Of a stretch of DNA of 64,000 nucleotides, positions 36,501 through 49,109 are shown piece after piece. Position 1 is the stretch's first letter. Each line of letters opens with the position of its first letter. This DNA is from Mesostigma viride. Taxonomy: Eukaryota; Streptophyta; Mesostigmatophyceae; Mesostigmatales; Mesostigmataceae. The position numbers and the translations under genes are program-made. The notes beneath the pieces are model-generated. The model was given only the letters and a program-made list of their open reading frames with translations. It was not told where the DNA came from and did no database searches. The stretch lies in NCBI GenBank assembly GCA_009746045.1, contig RPFO01000166.1, positions 116,285 through 180,284 on the forward strand. Direction: 5' to 3'.

Positions 36501-39500
36501 ACCAGGATCACTAAGCAACCAGGATCACCAAGCAACCAGGATCACCAAGCAACCAGGACTACTAAGCAACCAGGATCACCAAGCAACCAGGATCACTAAG
36601 CAACCAGGATCACTAAGCAACCAGGATCACTAAGCAACCAGGATCACCAAGCAACCAGGATCACTAAGCAACCAGGATCACCAAGCAACCAGGATCACCA
36701 AGCAACCAGGATCACCAAGCAACCAGGATCACTAAGCAACCAGGATCACCAAGCAACCAGGATCACTAAGCAACCAGGATCACTAAGCAACCAGGATCAC
36801 TAAGCAACCAGGATCACCAAGCAACCAGGACTACTAAGCAACCAGGATCACCAAGCAACCAGGATCACCAAGCAACCAGGACTACTAAGCAATCAGGATC
36901 ACCAAGCAACCAGGATCACCAAGCAACCAGGACTACTAAGTAACCAGGATCACTAAGCAACCAGGATCACTAAGCAACCAGGATCACCAAGCAACCAGGA
37001 TCACTAAGCAACCAGGATCACTAAGCAACCAGGATCACTAAGCAACCAGGATCACTAAGCAACCAGGATCACTAAGCAACCAGGATCACCAAGCAACCAG
37101 GATCACTAAGCAACCAGGATCACCAAGCAACCAGGATCACCAAGCAACCAGGATCACCAAGCAACCAGGATCACTAAGCAACCAGGATCACCAAGCAACC
37201 AGGATCACCAAGCAACCAGGACTACTAAGCAACCAGGACTACTAAGCAACCAGGATCACTAAGCAACCAGGACTACTAAGCAGGCAGATAGCAGAATTGG
37301 GAAACCAAAAGGAAAAAAAGGGAAGACTAGTGAGCAACCTAACGAATGTAACCAAGCAACCAAACAGGCTTGCGCACACGCCTCACCTGCCGCCATCCAT
37401 TACAACATTCTATAGATGACTTAGCATTACATGATATACATGCCAAATCAAGTGATCAGACCAGAGTGCTAGCCGCCTCACCTGCCATCATACCGGTGAT
37501 GAAACACGAGCACAAATAGCCACCTGAGCAAGCAAGCGGGCATGACCCACACATCACCTGCCGCCATGAGCTATGCTGTGACGGTACCAGTGATAAAGCC
37601 ATGGGTAGGGAGCCATGGGCAAACAAGCGGGCGTGGCCAGCAGCTTACCTGATGAGCTATGTGGCATGACATGGGCTATTATTAGTCAGGTCTTCTGATA
37701 AATATCTTCATATTTTTTGCCATTTATGGCAGGACCGGTGCTGAAACACGAGTAGTGACAGCCACCTGAGCATTCAAATGAGCAAGTCCCCCTCACCTGC
37801 CGCCATGAGCTCCGCCACGTGCTGCACCACCAGCTCCGCCTCACCACGGTTGTACAGGGACCCTGTGCCGCTGTTGTGTGGGAAAAAAGGGGGTTTCATC
37901 AGACCAAAGCGAGAGGGGGGGGGGGGGAGGGATAACAGGGCTCCGTTAGAACAGCGCAACAAGAGGTTGAGCCGATGTGGCTTGTGGGGCATTGGTACCA
38001 ACTTTTGACACACGTCCACATTTAGCGCTTCTATCTTCTGTTCACTTACTTCACTGTTTTCTTCCCCCCTCTTTTCCAAACCTTTGATTTCCTCACTTTT
38101 CTCGATTTCCTCTCCTTCTCTTCCTGCATTTCTCTTTCTTCTCTTTCTTCCCTTTCTTCTCTTTCTTCTCTTTCTTCTCTTTCTTCTCTTTCTTCTCTTT
38201 CTTCTCTTTCTTCTCTTTCTTCTCTCTCTCTTCTTTCGCACGTGATGCAAGCCAAAAACAGGCAGCGTGGCCACACAAGCACATAGTAACAGCCATTCAA
38301 CATTCAGTATATCATCCACTGTCTGGTGAGCCACATATTACCCACTCCACTTCATCATTATCCACGCCAATTTTTTCTATCCACCTACCTGGTGGCGTAC
38401 TTAGGGGTACCGTCAGGGCGCCAGGCACAATGTGCATGGGCCACATACTTGGCGGCATTACTGGAGCATCCAGGAGATCACTCACCTCAGCTGGTACACT
38501 AAAAACAATAACAAAGGGCATCCAGGATATCACTCACCTCAGCTGGTACGCTAAAAACAATAACCTAGGGCATCCAGGAGATCACTCACCTCAGCTGGTA
38601 CACTAAAAACAATAACCTAGGCCATCCAGGAGATCACTCACCTCAGCTGGTACGCTAATAGCAACACTAATCTCACACACCACATACTCGGTGGTGAGGA
38701 CAGGGCAGCAGCGAGCCAGAGATAAGCATGATCCCATCCCTTAGCCGCGCACTCGAGGGTCCTAGTGGGGATCAGGTAGTACATAACTAACAAACTCCTT
38801 TGCCCTCTACTCGGTGGTATGAATAGAATACCTTGCTAGTACGGATGACCAGGTCTTGTTTTCGTGTCCTTTGCCACCTGCTCGGCGTCTGCCATCTCCC
38901 TATACTCGTCTAAGAACTATTATACTCCCCATCATCTGCCACCTATTCGGTGGAATAATGAGGACTACCTGACATCAGATACTCTCTACTCAAGGTCACC
39001 TACTAGATGGTACAATTAGGACCATGATAAGGGTATAAACACTCTAAACATGTGCCACCTACTCGGATGGTACGATGAGGACTACCTGACATCAAACGCT
39101 CTCTAGTCATGTGCCACGTACTCGGGGTCCACCATCTCCTCGCACCCCTCCAGCAGCGCGCCCCCCCTTCGGCGCAGGTCGATGAAGAGCATGGGCGACC
39201 GGGTGGCGCGCGTGCGCTGTACGTCGCGGCTGGTGGCTAGCGTGCGCCCGCGCGCGGCCGGCGCCGTCAGCAGCTGCCCCTGGTACATCTCCTGGGACGA
39301 CCACGCGGCGATGCTGATGCACATGCGGTACTGCATCTGCAGGGGGGGGGGGAAGGGGTGGGAGGGGGGGAGTGGCATGCACATGAGTGTGTGTGGGGAA
39401 AGAGGAGTGGGGCGGTGAGAAACGTGGCTAGGCTGACGGCATGGGATGAGACGAAGAAAGAGACGAAGAATGGCATTGGCGAGGATGAGGCCGGTGGTGG

Positions 39501-42500
39501 GGTAGCGGTGGCGGTGGCTAAAAGGCCATTAAGGGGACAGTGGGGCAGTCTATCCCTTTGTGAGAATGGCCAGGAGGCGCCCATGGCAGACAAGCGCAAT
39601 GGTCGGGGCAGAACTGATGAAGTCAGCAGGGACATAAAAAAGGGGGATATACAGGGGCATGAACAAGGGCACAAACAAGGGCCTACATAAGGGCAAAACA
39701 AGGGCATAAACAAGGGCATATGCTATGGGACATCGAGGGACATAGACAAGGGTATAAACAAGGGCATAAGTGAAGGCGGTGACTCGGCTACACGGTACCA
39801 CAGGGTTTTACACAAGGTGGCCGACAGCACACAGATTACATGGCATGGTTGTCTCCTTGATAGAGGCTGTGTAGTGTTCGGCTATAGAGTGGCAAGCGCT
39901 ATGGGGCTGGCCAACAGCGCCGCATGACGAACAAGGACTGACCTGCAGCGTGGTCACCAGAGCCCCCGAGTAGAGCGACACCGCCCTCTCCATCAGCGAG
40001 CGGTTCAGCCCCCCTTGCACCGCGTCACGCGCGATCACCGTGGGCGCCAGCTGGCGGGTTGTGCCGTCAGGGATGGGTGGCAGGAAGCAGGCGGGGGCGC
40101 TCACGACAGAGTGTCAGCACTATATGGAGCCAATTTGGAATGTTTGGCAAGTTAGTAAACATTCCAAATAGCAAATATTTTGTTGGGTTAGTAAATACGC
40201 GTGATTTGTAATGATGGTACAAGAAGTATCCATAGAAGCAAAATCTGGGAACTTGCACATGTATGACGCAAATAGGCAACCAAGAGCTGATAGAAATGCT
40301 CATACCATAGCAGTAAGATATGCTACCACAGGTACATGGTTGTGCTGTTTTGTATTCCGGGAGATGACCGATGGAGGGCTTCATGTGCTCAGAGTCAAAA
40401 TGTGGTTGCCACTGGTTGAGTGTTTACCGGTACGCTACCCTTCGTTTCTCCTTTTCAAAACCTGCCCTTTCCTCACAAAAACCCACCCATCCCTGGCACA
40501 AAATCCAGCAACCAACGATGCCAGGTAGAAAGGTAGGAAGAACAGCCTGCAATCGTTATAAGGTCGAGTGAAGACAAGGTTATACATTGTCAAGTGTACG
40601 TGATGTCATATTATTGTGACACCTGGCGCACGCCCGATGCCCCGCACGTACCTGGCAGTCATCACCCGCCAAGATGGCTCGCCGACCCCTGATCAGGGGG
40701 ATCCAGGTGGATGGCTCCGTGGCCTGGTGACAGCAAATATGAGCCCAAACAGAGGCATGTGGACCGATTTCTAAATAAGCACAGACGCATGTGGAACGAT
40801 TTCTAAAGAAGCCTAATCATCACACTACAACGCCATTACTGGAACACAAGGGCTTTGTGGCGTGGTGGTGCAAGCAGGGGTCGAGCCACCCATCGACCGA
40901 TAATGTACCGGGTCACAGTTACGAAATCCTTGAGTCAGTCGTTGACACAGAACCAAGTCCATATACTCAATTAATTAATTCATCAATTAGCACGAAGACT
41001 GCGTTAACACAAAGTCCATCTACTTACCAGGCCATCTCCATGAGTGGAACTGGCTAAGGCTACTACTTACTTGCCCACCACACCTTTTCAAGTCCCTGCT
41101 AGATGAGGTCACTGGTCAGTCCTGTGGCAGGCCGCACGCACTGAACGAGATGCGGCCTGTGCAAAACGCATCCTGCCCATGCAGCATGGGAGACACTATA
41201 GCACACCTCCCGAGCGCCCACACTAAGCTCCACTTGGGCTCAGTCAATATCATTCATTTTGCGGCTGCAAGAATTGTGTTCCCTGCTCACCCACACCATG
41301 GCGCGCCAAAGTTGTACCTCAACCGCCAATGCATAGCTCGAGCTTGGGGTTGAGGGTATCTGCAAAACTTGGAGCCATCGACCCACTTAACAGCTGTTGA
41401 GTATGCCTATGCTCATTACCACGCATGACATGTGAGATGCATCACAACATGCAAACTGCCGTCCCTGCCATCCTGCACATTATCTCCCGAAACAACCTCG
41501 CCCGTGCAAGACCTAAAGACTCCAAGTTAGGCGTACCCTAACAATCCAGGCTGGTTAGCATGGGTCCCCATACACAGCATGCCACCAGAAAAGACGAGTG
41601 TGCCCCCTGGGTCCCTGGCGCTCCGTACCTGCGCGGCCTCATCCACCACCACGACGTCAAACGGCGGCTGTAGACGTGGTGATGGGGGCAAGCAGGGGTA
41701 GTGAGAGACGTTTGCCAGGAAATGCGCATTAATAGACAATCAAGAATAGTTAAGGCCGAGAGGGCGGAAAAAGGAAACCCAAAGGTAGCCAGGTTTGATG
41801 ATATACAGGTACCAGCGATAAGTTGTGTGCAAAGTTGTGCTCAAAGTTGTGCTCAAACTTACGTGCAAACTAGTGTGCGACGCAGTGTGCAAACTTGGGC
41901 GCAAAGATGTGTACAACCTTGTGTGCTAAGCTGTGTGCAAACCTGTTTACAAAGCTGTGTGCAAAGTTGTGTGCAAAGTTGTTTACAAATTAATTAATTA
42001 AACACGTGCTTCCGGTGGAGAGTCACGGAGCACCAGAGTACTTTTTATCCCTGAGTGTGCACAGCGGGTAGGGGGGCAGAGACCCCCCCCTTCCCTCATG
42101 CCACAGGCAAGCCACAGGGTGCACAATCAGACCCACCAAAACGATCCAGCATCCCCTGTGGGTTTGTTTGGTTGTTTACAAAGCCGTGTTTACAAAGTTG
42201 TGTGCAAAGTTGTGCGCAAAGTTGTGTGCAAAGTTGGATGAGGCGAGCAGGAGAACTCTGCTCACAAAGTAGCGTGAAAATTAATATCTGCAGCTCATGC
42301 AACCTTCCCTTCCCCTCCAACACCCTGTCCCCCTCCTGTCCCCATCTATACCACATTCCCACCCCCCACCTCCTGGCCCCCACCTCATAAGATAACCACC
42401 CCGTGTCCCAATGACGGCACTCCCCCCATTCTCCAATAGCCTCGCTTGCCTAACCAACCCTTCACCAGCCCTTATTCAGCCTTGCACAACACCCACCCGC

Positions 42501-43650
42501 GTGCGGATGTATGGTAAACCCGCCCATTCTCCAACCGCCTTCCCCTGGTTCAGCAGCCCGTAACCAACCCATCACCAACCCATCACCAACCTCAGAAGAT
42601 ACCCACCTGAGTCTGGAGGATGGCATCCCATCAACATCGAGTGGACATACGTCTTGTATACAAAAAGATAACAGGACGTGATACCCTCCTGAGTCCGCAT
42701 GATGGCATCCCATCAACATCCAGTGGACATACGTCTTGTATACAAAAGATACCAGGACGTGATACCCACCTGAGTCCGCATGATGGCATCCCATCAACAT
42801 CGAGTGGACATACCTCTTGTATACAAAAAGATAACAGGATGTGATACCCACCTGAGTCCGCATGATGGCATCCCATCAACATCTATCCGTAGTGGAGTTA
42901 CGTATCGTACTAACTAAATTAAATGCCAACAGGATGTAGTACTCTCCCACCTGCGTCTGAATGATGGCATCCCCTGCGCCCGTGTTGGTGCACAGCACGA
43001 CTTCCGCCTCCGCCATCAGCTTGGTGACCTGCGTCCGTCACAAACGCATGCCAAGCAACGCACAAAGGCAAGCGCAAGCGCAAAGCAAGAGCAAGCAGCT
43101 CCCTAGCGGCCTGGTCAGGGTGGAGGAGATCCGCAGATGCCATAAGAGACGGCACAAGGCTATTATATGCCTTGCCTTGTGCTTCCAGGGCTAGTCAGGG
43201 TAGAAGGAATGGCAGTCGGCAGCTGGACACGCAAAAGAAACAATGCAAGTTATATATAACACTCGTAACTACCTCTCGGCACGTGAAATATATTGCATCG
43301 CTGTTTTTCGCGGCAACTGGCAGACACCAAACACATATACAACCATGACAGTGATCGCCACGTCCGGTATAAAGGGTCTGAGCATGCCCAGCTCAAACCC
43401 AAAGGCTGCCTCGCCACCGACCGGTGCGCACATCCGCAAAACATACCTGGCATGCTTCAATCTTTGCATACGCCTCGTCCGCTCCCTGTAGAGTGAAAGA
43501 CTGTGAACTGAATTAGCACCAGGGACCTCCATTTCCCAGCCAGCCCCCTATCATGCACTCCCTCACAGCAGCTAACCACCACGACCTCCTCTTATGCCCC
43601 CACCCGCCACCCTCTGTGTCCTTCTCCTATCTCCCCTTCTCCTCCTCCTT

Positions 43651-43682
<32 letters not shown>

Positions 43683-45212
43683 AGCGCGTCCTTCTCCTAT
43701 ACTCCCTCCTCTTCCCATATATCCCCCCCCCCCCACCACCACCGTGTCCTCCCATATCCCTTCCTCCTCCTCCCATCCCCCCACCCGCCACCCTCCGTGT
43801 CCTTTTCCCTTACCCACTCCTCCCCCCATCTCCCCAACCCCAACCCACCGCGTCCTTCTCAGCCTTGGCCAGCAGCCCGTTGATCTGCCGCTCGAGCGCC
43901 TTCATCTTCTTGCGCTTGTCCGCGGGCGTGCCTCCATACGCGCGCAGGCTGTCGCGCACCGCCGCGCGCTGCCGCCGGAAGGTCGCGCGCATGCTCTCCA
44001 GCTGGTCATCCACCTGGGGGTGATCAGGGGGGCGTGGGGGGGGCAGAAAAAGAGAAATATGGGGTAACAGGGGGGGGGGAGGGGCGAGAGGAAGAAGGGG
44101 GGAGATTGGGGATGGGGAGAAAGGTGGGCCAAGGGGGCGAAGGGTAGGGAGAGAGGGAAAAAGGGCAGGAGGATAAGGAACGAGGGGCATCGGTCAGTGC
44201 GGCCAAAAGAAAAGGTGCTGTTGGCAAGATACCAATACCTGCGGGCACATTGCGGTATGACGGCATGACTACCTTCCCAAGATGCTTATCAGAGTGGAAT
44301 GTTTCCCCATAACACATACTTGTGGTTAGCTCGTGTGACGCGCCTTTCGTGTGAGGAGACCGGGGAGAGTATCAAACCATGCCGTTCATTCCGTGAAATA
44401 ACGCGAGAACGCAGCCGGTGCTGTGAGTTCTTCCGCAATCTTGAGAATGCTGTCCAAGCCCCACGGCTTGTAAGAAGGCGCCATCCGCTGCCTTAGCGGC
44501 TACAAGTGACAGGCTTTGCAGTCGGAAGTGGCATCCCATTGCGACCATACTAGAGCACGCTCACAAACAGCCACCCTTTCACAAATGAAAACAAACTCTG
44601 ATGCGGCCGCCCGATCATTGGGGCACCCTCGCACTTGGCCATGCTGCACAGGGCATGAGCAAGCAGGGATGTAGCCCCATCCCGCCAGCGCGCACCGCCA
44701 GCCAGCACGTGGAACTATCAAATGCAAATGACTGCTACCGTGCTCAAGCACATGAGCACGGTAGCAAGCATGTGTTAGTAAAGCCTCATCGAGAAAGCAC
44801 GGTGTGGCCACCAATACGCAACCAAGCGAGAAAGCATGCGTGTCCGCCATCATGTGCTAGTCAACACTCATCAAGCCAGCGCAAGCGCCCACCTGCTGCG
44901 AGAGCGTGTACTGCGAGATGGAGGCGGACATGCGCGTTGGGTTGCCCAGGCGGACGACCTTGAGGCCGCGCGAGGAGAACTTGTCCACCTGCACACGCCA
45001 CCGCACAAGGAGGCATGATGCAGGATATAAGGTTCCAAGGTTCCAAGGTTCCTATCCCACATCTCTAGCCCATGATGCCGTAACTTGTCCACCTGCACAC
45101 GCCACCGCACCGCACCGCACACCGGTATATCATATTGGTGAATGGTAAATTGGAGGAGCGTTGTGTGAGCCATGGTAGTGTACGTCAATGTGTGTGGGAG
45201 AGCCAGAGGGTG

Positions 45213-45243
<31 letters not shown>

Positions 45244-48200
45244 CGGGGGAAACGGGGAAGAGCCACACCGACTTATCTAGTAAGGCAAGGGACGGAGAGG
45301 GAGAGAGGAAAGAACACAGGACAGGCACCATGTAATGTCTAGTGGACAGGTGAGCGATGCGAGCGCCGAGCAGAGAGAACAGAGACGTGCCATGCCATGC
45401 CGAATATACAGAGAGAGGAAGGGATGAGGAAAAAGAAGAGAAGTGTACCATGTTTTCCAAGCACACTAACAAAGGGAAGAAAAAGAGAGATGAGGCGCGC
45501 CATGTTTCATAATAAAAAGAGAAGATCAGAAGAAAAAAGCCAGCATCACACACACCATGTTGTCCACGGCGGCGTTGGAGGGCGCGGCCGCCAGCACGCG
45601 CTGACCCGACGCGACGAGTTCCGCCACGATCTGGGACACCACTGTGGTCTTGCCCGTGCCAGGGGGGCCCTGTGAATATGCATTCGTTTTGACAGAGAAA
45701 AGAGAGAAGCAAAGTAAAAACTTCAGGAACTGTCAAATCCTTTCAACGTGACATGCACAGGGCACCGGCTGGGGGCGCATCGTGGCGACACGTGGCTCTG
45801 CATCCACGGGGCATGCTTCGAGATCAAGTCAAGTGCTGCATGGCTGAGCATCCCCTGAAGACCGACGAGGAATAAGCCTAGCCCTTGGGGGCGTAGGACT
45901 GGGGATTAGGGTTTAGGCAGTGATGACGGCCAGCGCTCGGCACACAAAAGAAGATAACTGATGTAGATCGATGATTCCAGGCATCTTAGGGGTCGGGTCC
46001 CGCACCAAACAACTCACAAGCAGTCCAAGCGATTCGTGCTGCGATTCGTGCTGTACCATACCACGGGTGCTCTAGTACAAAAGGTCTAACCCGACCCGCT
46101 CCCCCCCCCCCCCCCCCCCCTTGAGATTGACGTAGTTGGGGTCCTCATCACCACGAGTTGCAAGCGAGCAAACAACAGTACTGACGATAAAAAAACGAGG
46201 GAAAAGACACAATTCCTCACCTGAAGAAACGCCATGGGCAGGTGCGGATCCACCCATATTGGCAAAAAAACTCTTAGTAACACAACCTTAAAAAGAGGAG
46301 AGGAGCATGACATTACCTTGATGATGACCACGGGCCGGTTTGGGTCCACCGCATGGTCCACCGCCTGCAACTGGAACTTGTCCATTGTTTCCCTGGCCGC
46401 CCGCACCTGCGCCAACCGACTCCCCACACTCCCCTCTCCTGTTTGTCCCGAAGAGCTCCCCTCCCCCTCCTGTTGCTGCTGTTTCTTAGACCGGCCCCGC
46501 CCTGCCTTCTTGCCAGTCGACTCCACCCCCGCGTTGCCGCCCTTCCCTCGGTCTGCCCCGGTGGCCACTGGGGGGGGCGCGAGCGCCGCCGGGTCCCCAA
46601 AGAGCACCTTGACCACTTTGCGGCAGTTGCTCTTGGTGACGCCGTTCACCGCCAGCGTCTCCAGCGCATCGATGTTCCGCTAACGTGGGCCGGGGAGGGG
46701 AAAGGGCCGGGGGGATGGGGTGAGGGATGGGTGGGAAATGGGTGGGGGATGCGAGAATTTAGCATAAGCAAGGAGCAACAAGTGGGGTGAGAAGGGGAGA
46801 GGGCAGCAATCTGGCCAATGACTATGCTTGTATTTAGAATCCACACGCTCGTCTCGACACCACTTGCATGCGCATAGGGCCGCTGCTGTGCCTCGATAAA
46901 CACTGAGACCATGCCCCCATAAACCATTTTGAATTAGACTGAATGACTGGGTACCAGGTGGTCAACATGACAAATAAAACCTCTGATAAATAGCCCCTCA
47001 CTGCCTCACCTCATACGTGACCTCGTTGGCGAGCGAGCGCAGCCGGTCCAGCCGAAGCGTGACCCCGAACAGACCCTGCAGTAGACCATTCACCCCCAGC
47101 ATGCCGCCAGACTCCGCCAGATCCCCCCGCGAGAGCGCAACGGTCAGGCTCTGCCCCGCAGGCGCCTCGTACACCGAGCACGGGATCGTCGGCAACAGTG
47201 CTGCCTCGTCAGGGGCAGGGACCTCAGGGTCCACCCTCAAAATGGCCACGTCCCCCGGTTGAAACGAGGACGGGGGGAGCGGGCCACGGTCAGCCCGCCG
47301 GAGGGTCATCAGGGTGTTCCCTGAGAGACCTGGGCGCGAGCTCACGGCCACCATCCCTGCCAGCGCGTCGTTCCTGTCCCTGTCCAACCCGACCATCTCT
47401 TTCTCCTTCTCCTCGATCATGAAGGCAGCCGCAGCGAGAGCCATACGTGAGGGGCCCGGGTTGCTGGTCCCGTCCTTGGGCAGGGCCCCCGGTAGCGGCT
47501 TGCAGCCGCAGCTCTCGAAATTCTCGACGACGATGCTGACCTCGCGGTCGCGTTCCACCTGCCAGGGTGGGTGGGTGGGTGGGGATCGTGAGCATAGTTC
47601 GTAATTGTAGTTAGTGGGCGGGTAGGTACACGTGAACTTGAGGGTATGAGAGGGTAGAGAGGGGGGAGTTAGAACGTGGAAGCAGAAGGGGCCTGCCCGT
47701 GAGGGATGTCAGGCACCGTGACGGGGTCACAGGGACAGCGTGCAAGGGGGGAGGGGGCTTTGATTATCAAACCATACCTCTATACCAGGACAGGGTGACC
47801 CTTAGGGCTTTAGGTCACTCTCCCGCACTAGTGATCCTAACGGAGCAAGCTTAAACCTTTTTCTTTCTTTTTTTGATAGATCACTTGGTCTCGAAAGAAC
47901 CTGCGGATGCGGGCGCAGTGCATGCCTTTTCAGTGCATGCCTTGCGTAGTCTTTTGAAGGTGGATGCGTGGCCTTGCAGGCCTTGATGGCAAATGTCGTG
48001 CTTGTCCAGGAGCATGCTGGTGGCTACGTGAGTATCCATGCGACAACTGGTAGGTGTGACTAGGGATATAGGAGTACCTACCTACACGTACTAATGGTAC
48101 TAGGTCCACGATGCTGGCTGTTACAACACACCTTGGGAGAGCTGCCTCCCTCACTTAATGATGCATGCGCCAGAATAAACATGGAATGATGCATGCGCCA

Positions 48201-48660
48201 GAATAACCATGGAATGATGCATACACCAGAATAACCATGGAATGATGCATGCGTCAGAATAACCATGGAATGAATGCTACTATTAGAGTGAATGGTGCTA
48301 CTGCCCCCCAGCCGCAACATCTCCTAAGAGCCACTGGAGGACTCTGATACAGTAATAAATTCTAGGTCACTGCACCGTGATGATCGAAGGGGACCAAACC
48401 AAACCGGACAAATCAGTTGCGTCACTGGGTGATGGATAAGGGCCATCAGGCGACAGCCAGCGCACACACCTCATAAGACCCTCTCCACATACAGCCCCCC
48501 CCCCCCCCCCCCCCCAAGACCTCTTCCATATCACACCCACCTGCAGCAGGCACTTTGCGGCAGCCACAAACTCATCCACCCGTTTCTGCACCTCGGCCGA
48601 CGACTCCAGCTTGCCCACTTGGCTGGCCTTGGCGGCCACCGCGAATGACTCTGCAGACAT
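27571..48660 (-). CDS. Superfamily 1 DNA/RNA helicase, IGHMBP2/SMUBP2-like
   Basis: Exons 5' to 3': 48660-48541, 47558-47010, 46679-46317, 45669-45556, 44988-44893, 44013-43849, 43485-43447, 43028-42951, 41667-41629, 40723-40652, 40050-39943, 39336-39122, 37870-37797, 28956-28799, 27897-27571. All 14 introns are GT-AG; the exons sum to 2517 nt, 838 residues plus stop, with no break. The start is the first ATG after an in-frame TGA about 84 nt upstream. Motifs: Walker A GPPGTGKT (345-352), APSNAAVDNMV (motif Ia), DEAAQ (517-521), LAGDDCQL (motif III), MQYRM (582-586), VDSFQGRQ (about 715-722) and RRMNVAITRARK (about 746-757). This is the UPF1/IGHMBP2 family, which unwinds DNA/RNA with ATP. The closest pattern I know is the plant SMUBP2-like protein with VRSN before motif VI. 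No R3H or zinc-finger tail is seen. Twelve of the 14 introns are phase 0. Nuclear or organellar location is open: the N-terminus is Ala/Ser-rich but short. Confidence 0.93.
29060..29275. repeat. 28-bp minisatellite in helicase intron 13
   Basis: About seven tandem copies of a ~28-bp purine-rich unit (ATGAAAAGAGATGAAAGGGG plus AAATATGC), about 100 bp downstream (plus sense) of exon 14. Confidence 0.9.
29557..37283. repeat. 7.7-kb array of a 17-bp minisatellite in helicase intron 13
   Basis: The unit AAGCAACCAGGATCACC repeats head to tail, about 450 copies by length. Main variants end in CACT or replace GATCACT by GACTACT; rarer ones read CAATCAGG or TAACCAGG. Variants recur in the same order (for example the CAATCAGG cluster at about 31535-31605, 33130-33210, 35895-35975 and 36190-36270), so the array has higher-order repeats. 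Almost every unit carries CCAGG, and most carry GATC. The array lies wholly inside the intron between exons 13 and 14. Confidence 0.98.
38115..38235. repeat. Pyrimidine-rich 9-bp repeat in helicase intron 12
   Basis: TTCTCTTTC units repeated about twelve times. On the minus (transcribed) sense it is purine-rich, and the long Glu/Lys/Arg ORFs over it are artefacts. Confidence 0.9.
38456..38660. repeat. ~52-bp tandem repeat in helicase intron 12
   Basis: About four copies of a unit containing GCATCCAGGAGATCACTCAC, CTCAGCTGGTAC and CTAAAAACAATAAC. Confidence 0.85.
39600..39775. repeat. Short ACAAGGGCATAA-type repeats in helicase intron 11
   Basis: Irregular tandem copies of GGGCATAAACAA / GGACATAGACAA, with drift in unit length. 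Confidence 0.75.
39847..39862 (+). repeat. Copy of the 16-bp family D terminus
   Basis: GGTTGTCTCCTTGATA is identical to the outer end of the arms at 55498 and 56553, inside helicase intron 11. Flanking target duplication is not evident. Confidence 0.5.
41815..41988. repeat. AAAGTTGTGTGC repeats in helicase intron 8
   Basis: About fifteen degenerate copies of a 12-bp unit (GTGTGCAAAGTT); a smaller block of the same unit lies at 42177-42240. Confidence 0.8.
41989..42045 (-). repeat. Divergent LINE terminal hairpin with TTAA tail
   Basis: On the minus strand GGTGCTCCGTGACTCTCC, GGAAGCACGTG and TTAATTAATTAATT follow the layout of the LINE 3' end at 20919-20977. This older copy sits inside helicase intron 8. 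Confidence 0.6.
42600..42890. repeat. ~83-bp tandem repeat in helicase intron 8
   Basis: Three to four copies of a unit containing CCACCTGAGTC, GATGGCATCCCATCAACATC, GAGTGGACATAC and TTGTATACAAAA. The last copy runs to within about 70 bp of exon 8, and exon 8 itself contains ATGATGGCATCCC, so the repeat may have arisen from exon/intron sequence. Confidence 0.85.
43652..43682. repeat. Poly(C) tract in helicase intron 6
   Basis: An uninterrupted run of about 31 C (G on the transcribed sense). A similar G run of about 30 lies at 45214-45243 in intron 4; shorter C runs lie near 46101 and 48488. Such tracts are prone to length errors in assembly. Confidence 0.9.
48155..48275. repeat. 28-bp tandem repeat in helicase intron 1
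   Basis: About four copies of GGAATGATGCATGCGCCAGA plus ATAACCAT. Confidence 0.85.
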
Positions 48661-49109
48661 GGTGTGCGTGGATGTGGTGGCATATGTGGTGGTTATGGTG
48701 GCGATGGCGGCGGTGAGCACGGTGGTGGTGTCCAGATGATGTCATGCTGCGTCAGGGGACAGGCTGGCCACATGCATCCTAACATGATAATTATGTCAGC
48801 TTCAGATGTGTTTGTACTATAGAGGGAAGTGCATAGGAGGATGCAGACTCATGAAGCAAAGGGTAAGGCCCTGTCGGCACTGACAGGTGCTGAGTACATT
48901 AGCAACCTTCAAAAGAACAGGACCAAAAGGACAGAGTTCCTAGCCCTAATTAATATGGACTTTCTCTACGAGTGATGGAACATATATACGAAGCAATCAG
49001 CAATCATGTAACCATAATGTACTGGAGAATAGCAGTCAACCTATTCCTTGATGGGTGTACAGCACATCTGGTTATACAACACACACAGGATGTGGTCACC
49101 AAGGTGACA
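48661..49109. other. 5' flank of the helicase gene
   Basis: Upstream region of the minus-strand helicase start, containing CATATGTGGTGGTTATGGTGG repeats close to the ATG. No gene and no recognised promoter element. Confidence 0.4.

Noticed and set aside
29557..37283. CRISPR-like array
   Set aside because: Contiguous 17-bp tandem units without unique spacers, in a eukaryotic intron; the 52-bp array at 49110-50708 likewise lacks spacers.
37774..38334. Glu/Lys/Arg-rich minus-strand ORFs
   Set aside because: Only 37797-37870 is a helicase exon; the rest is a TTCTCTTTC repeat in the intron.
43553..44190. Pro-rich ORFs on both strands
   Set aside because: C-rich intronic sequence around a poly(C) tract; only 43849-44013 (minus) is an exon.
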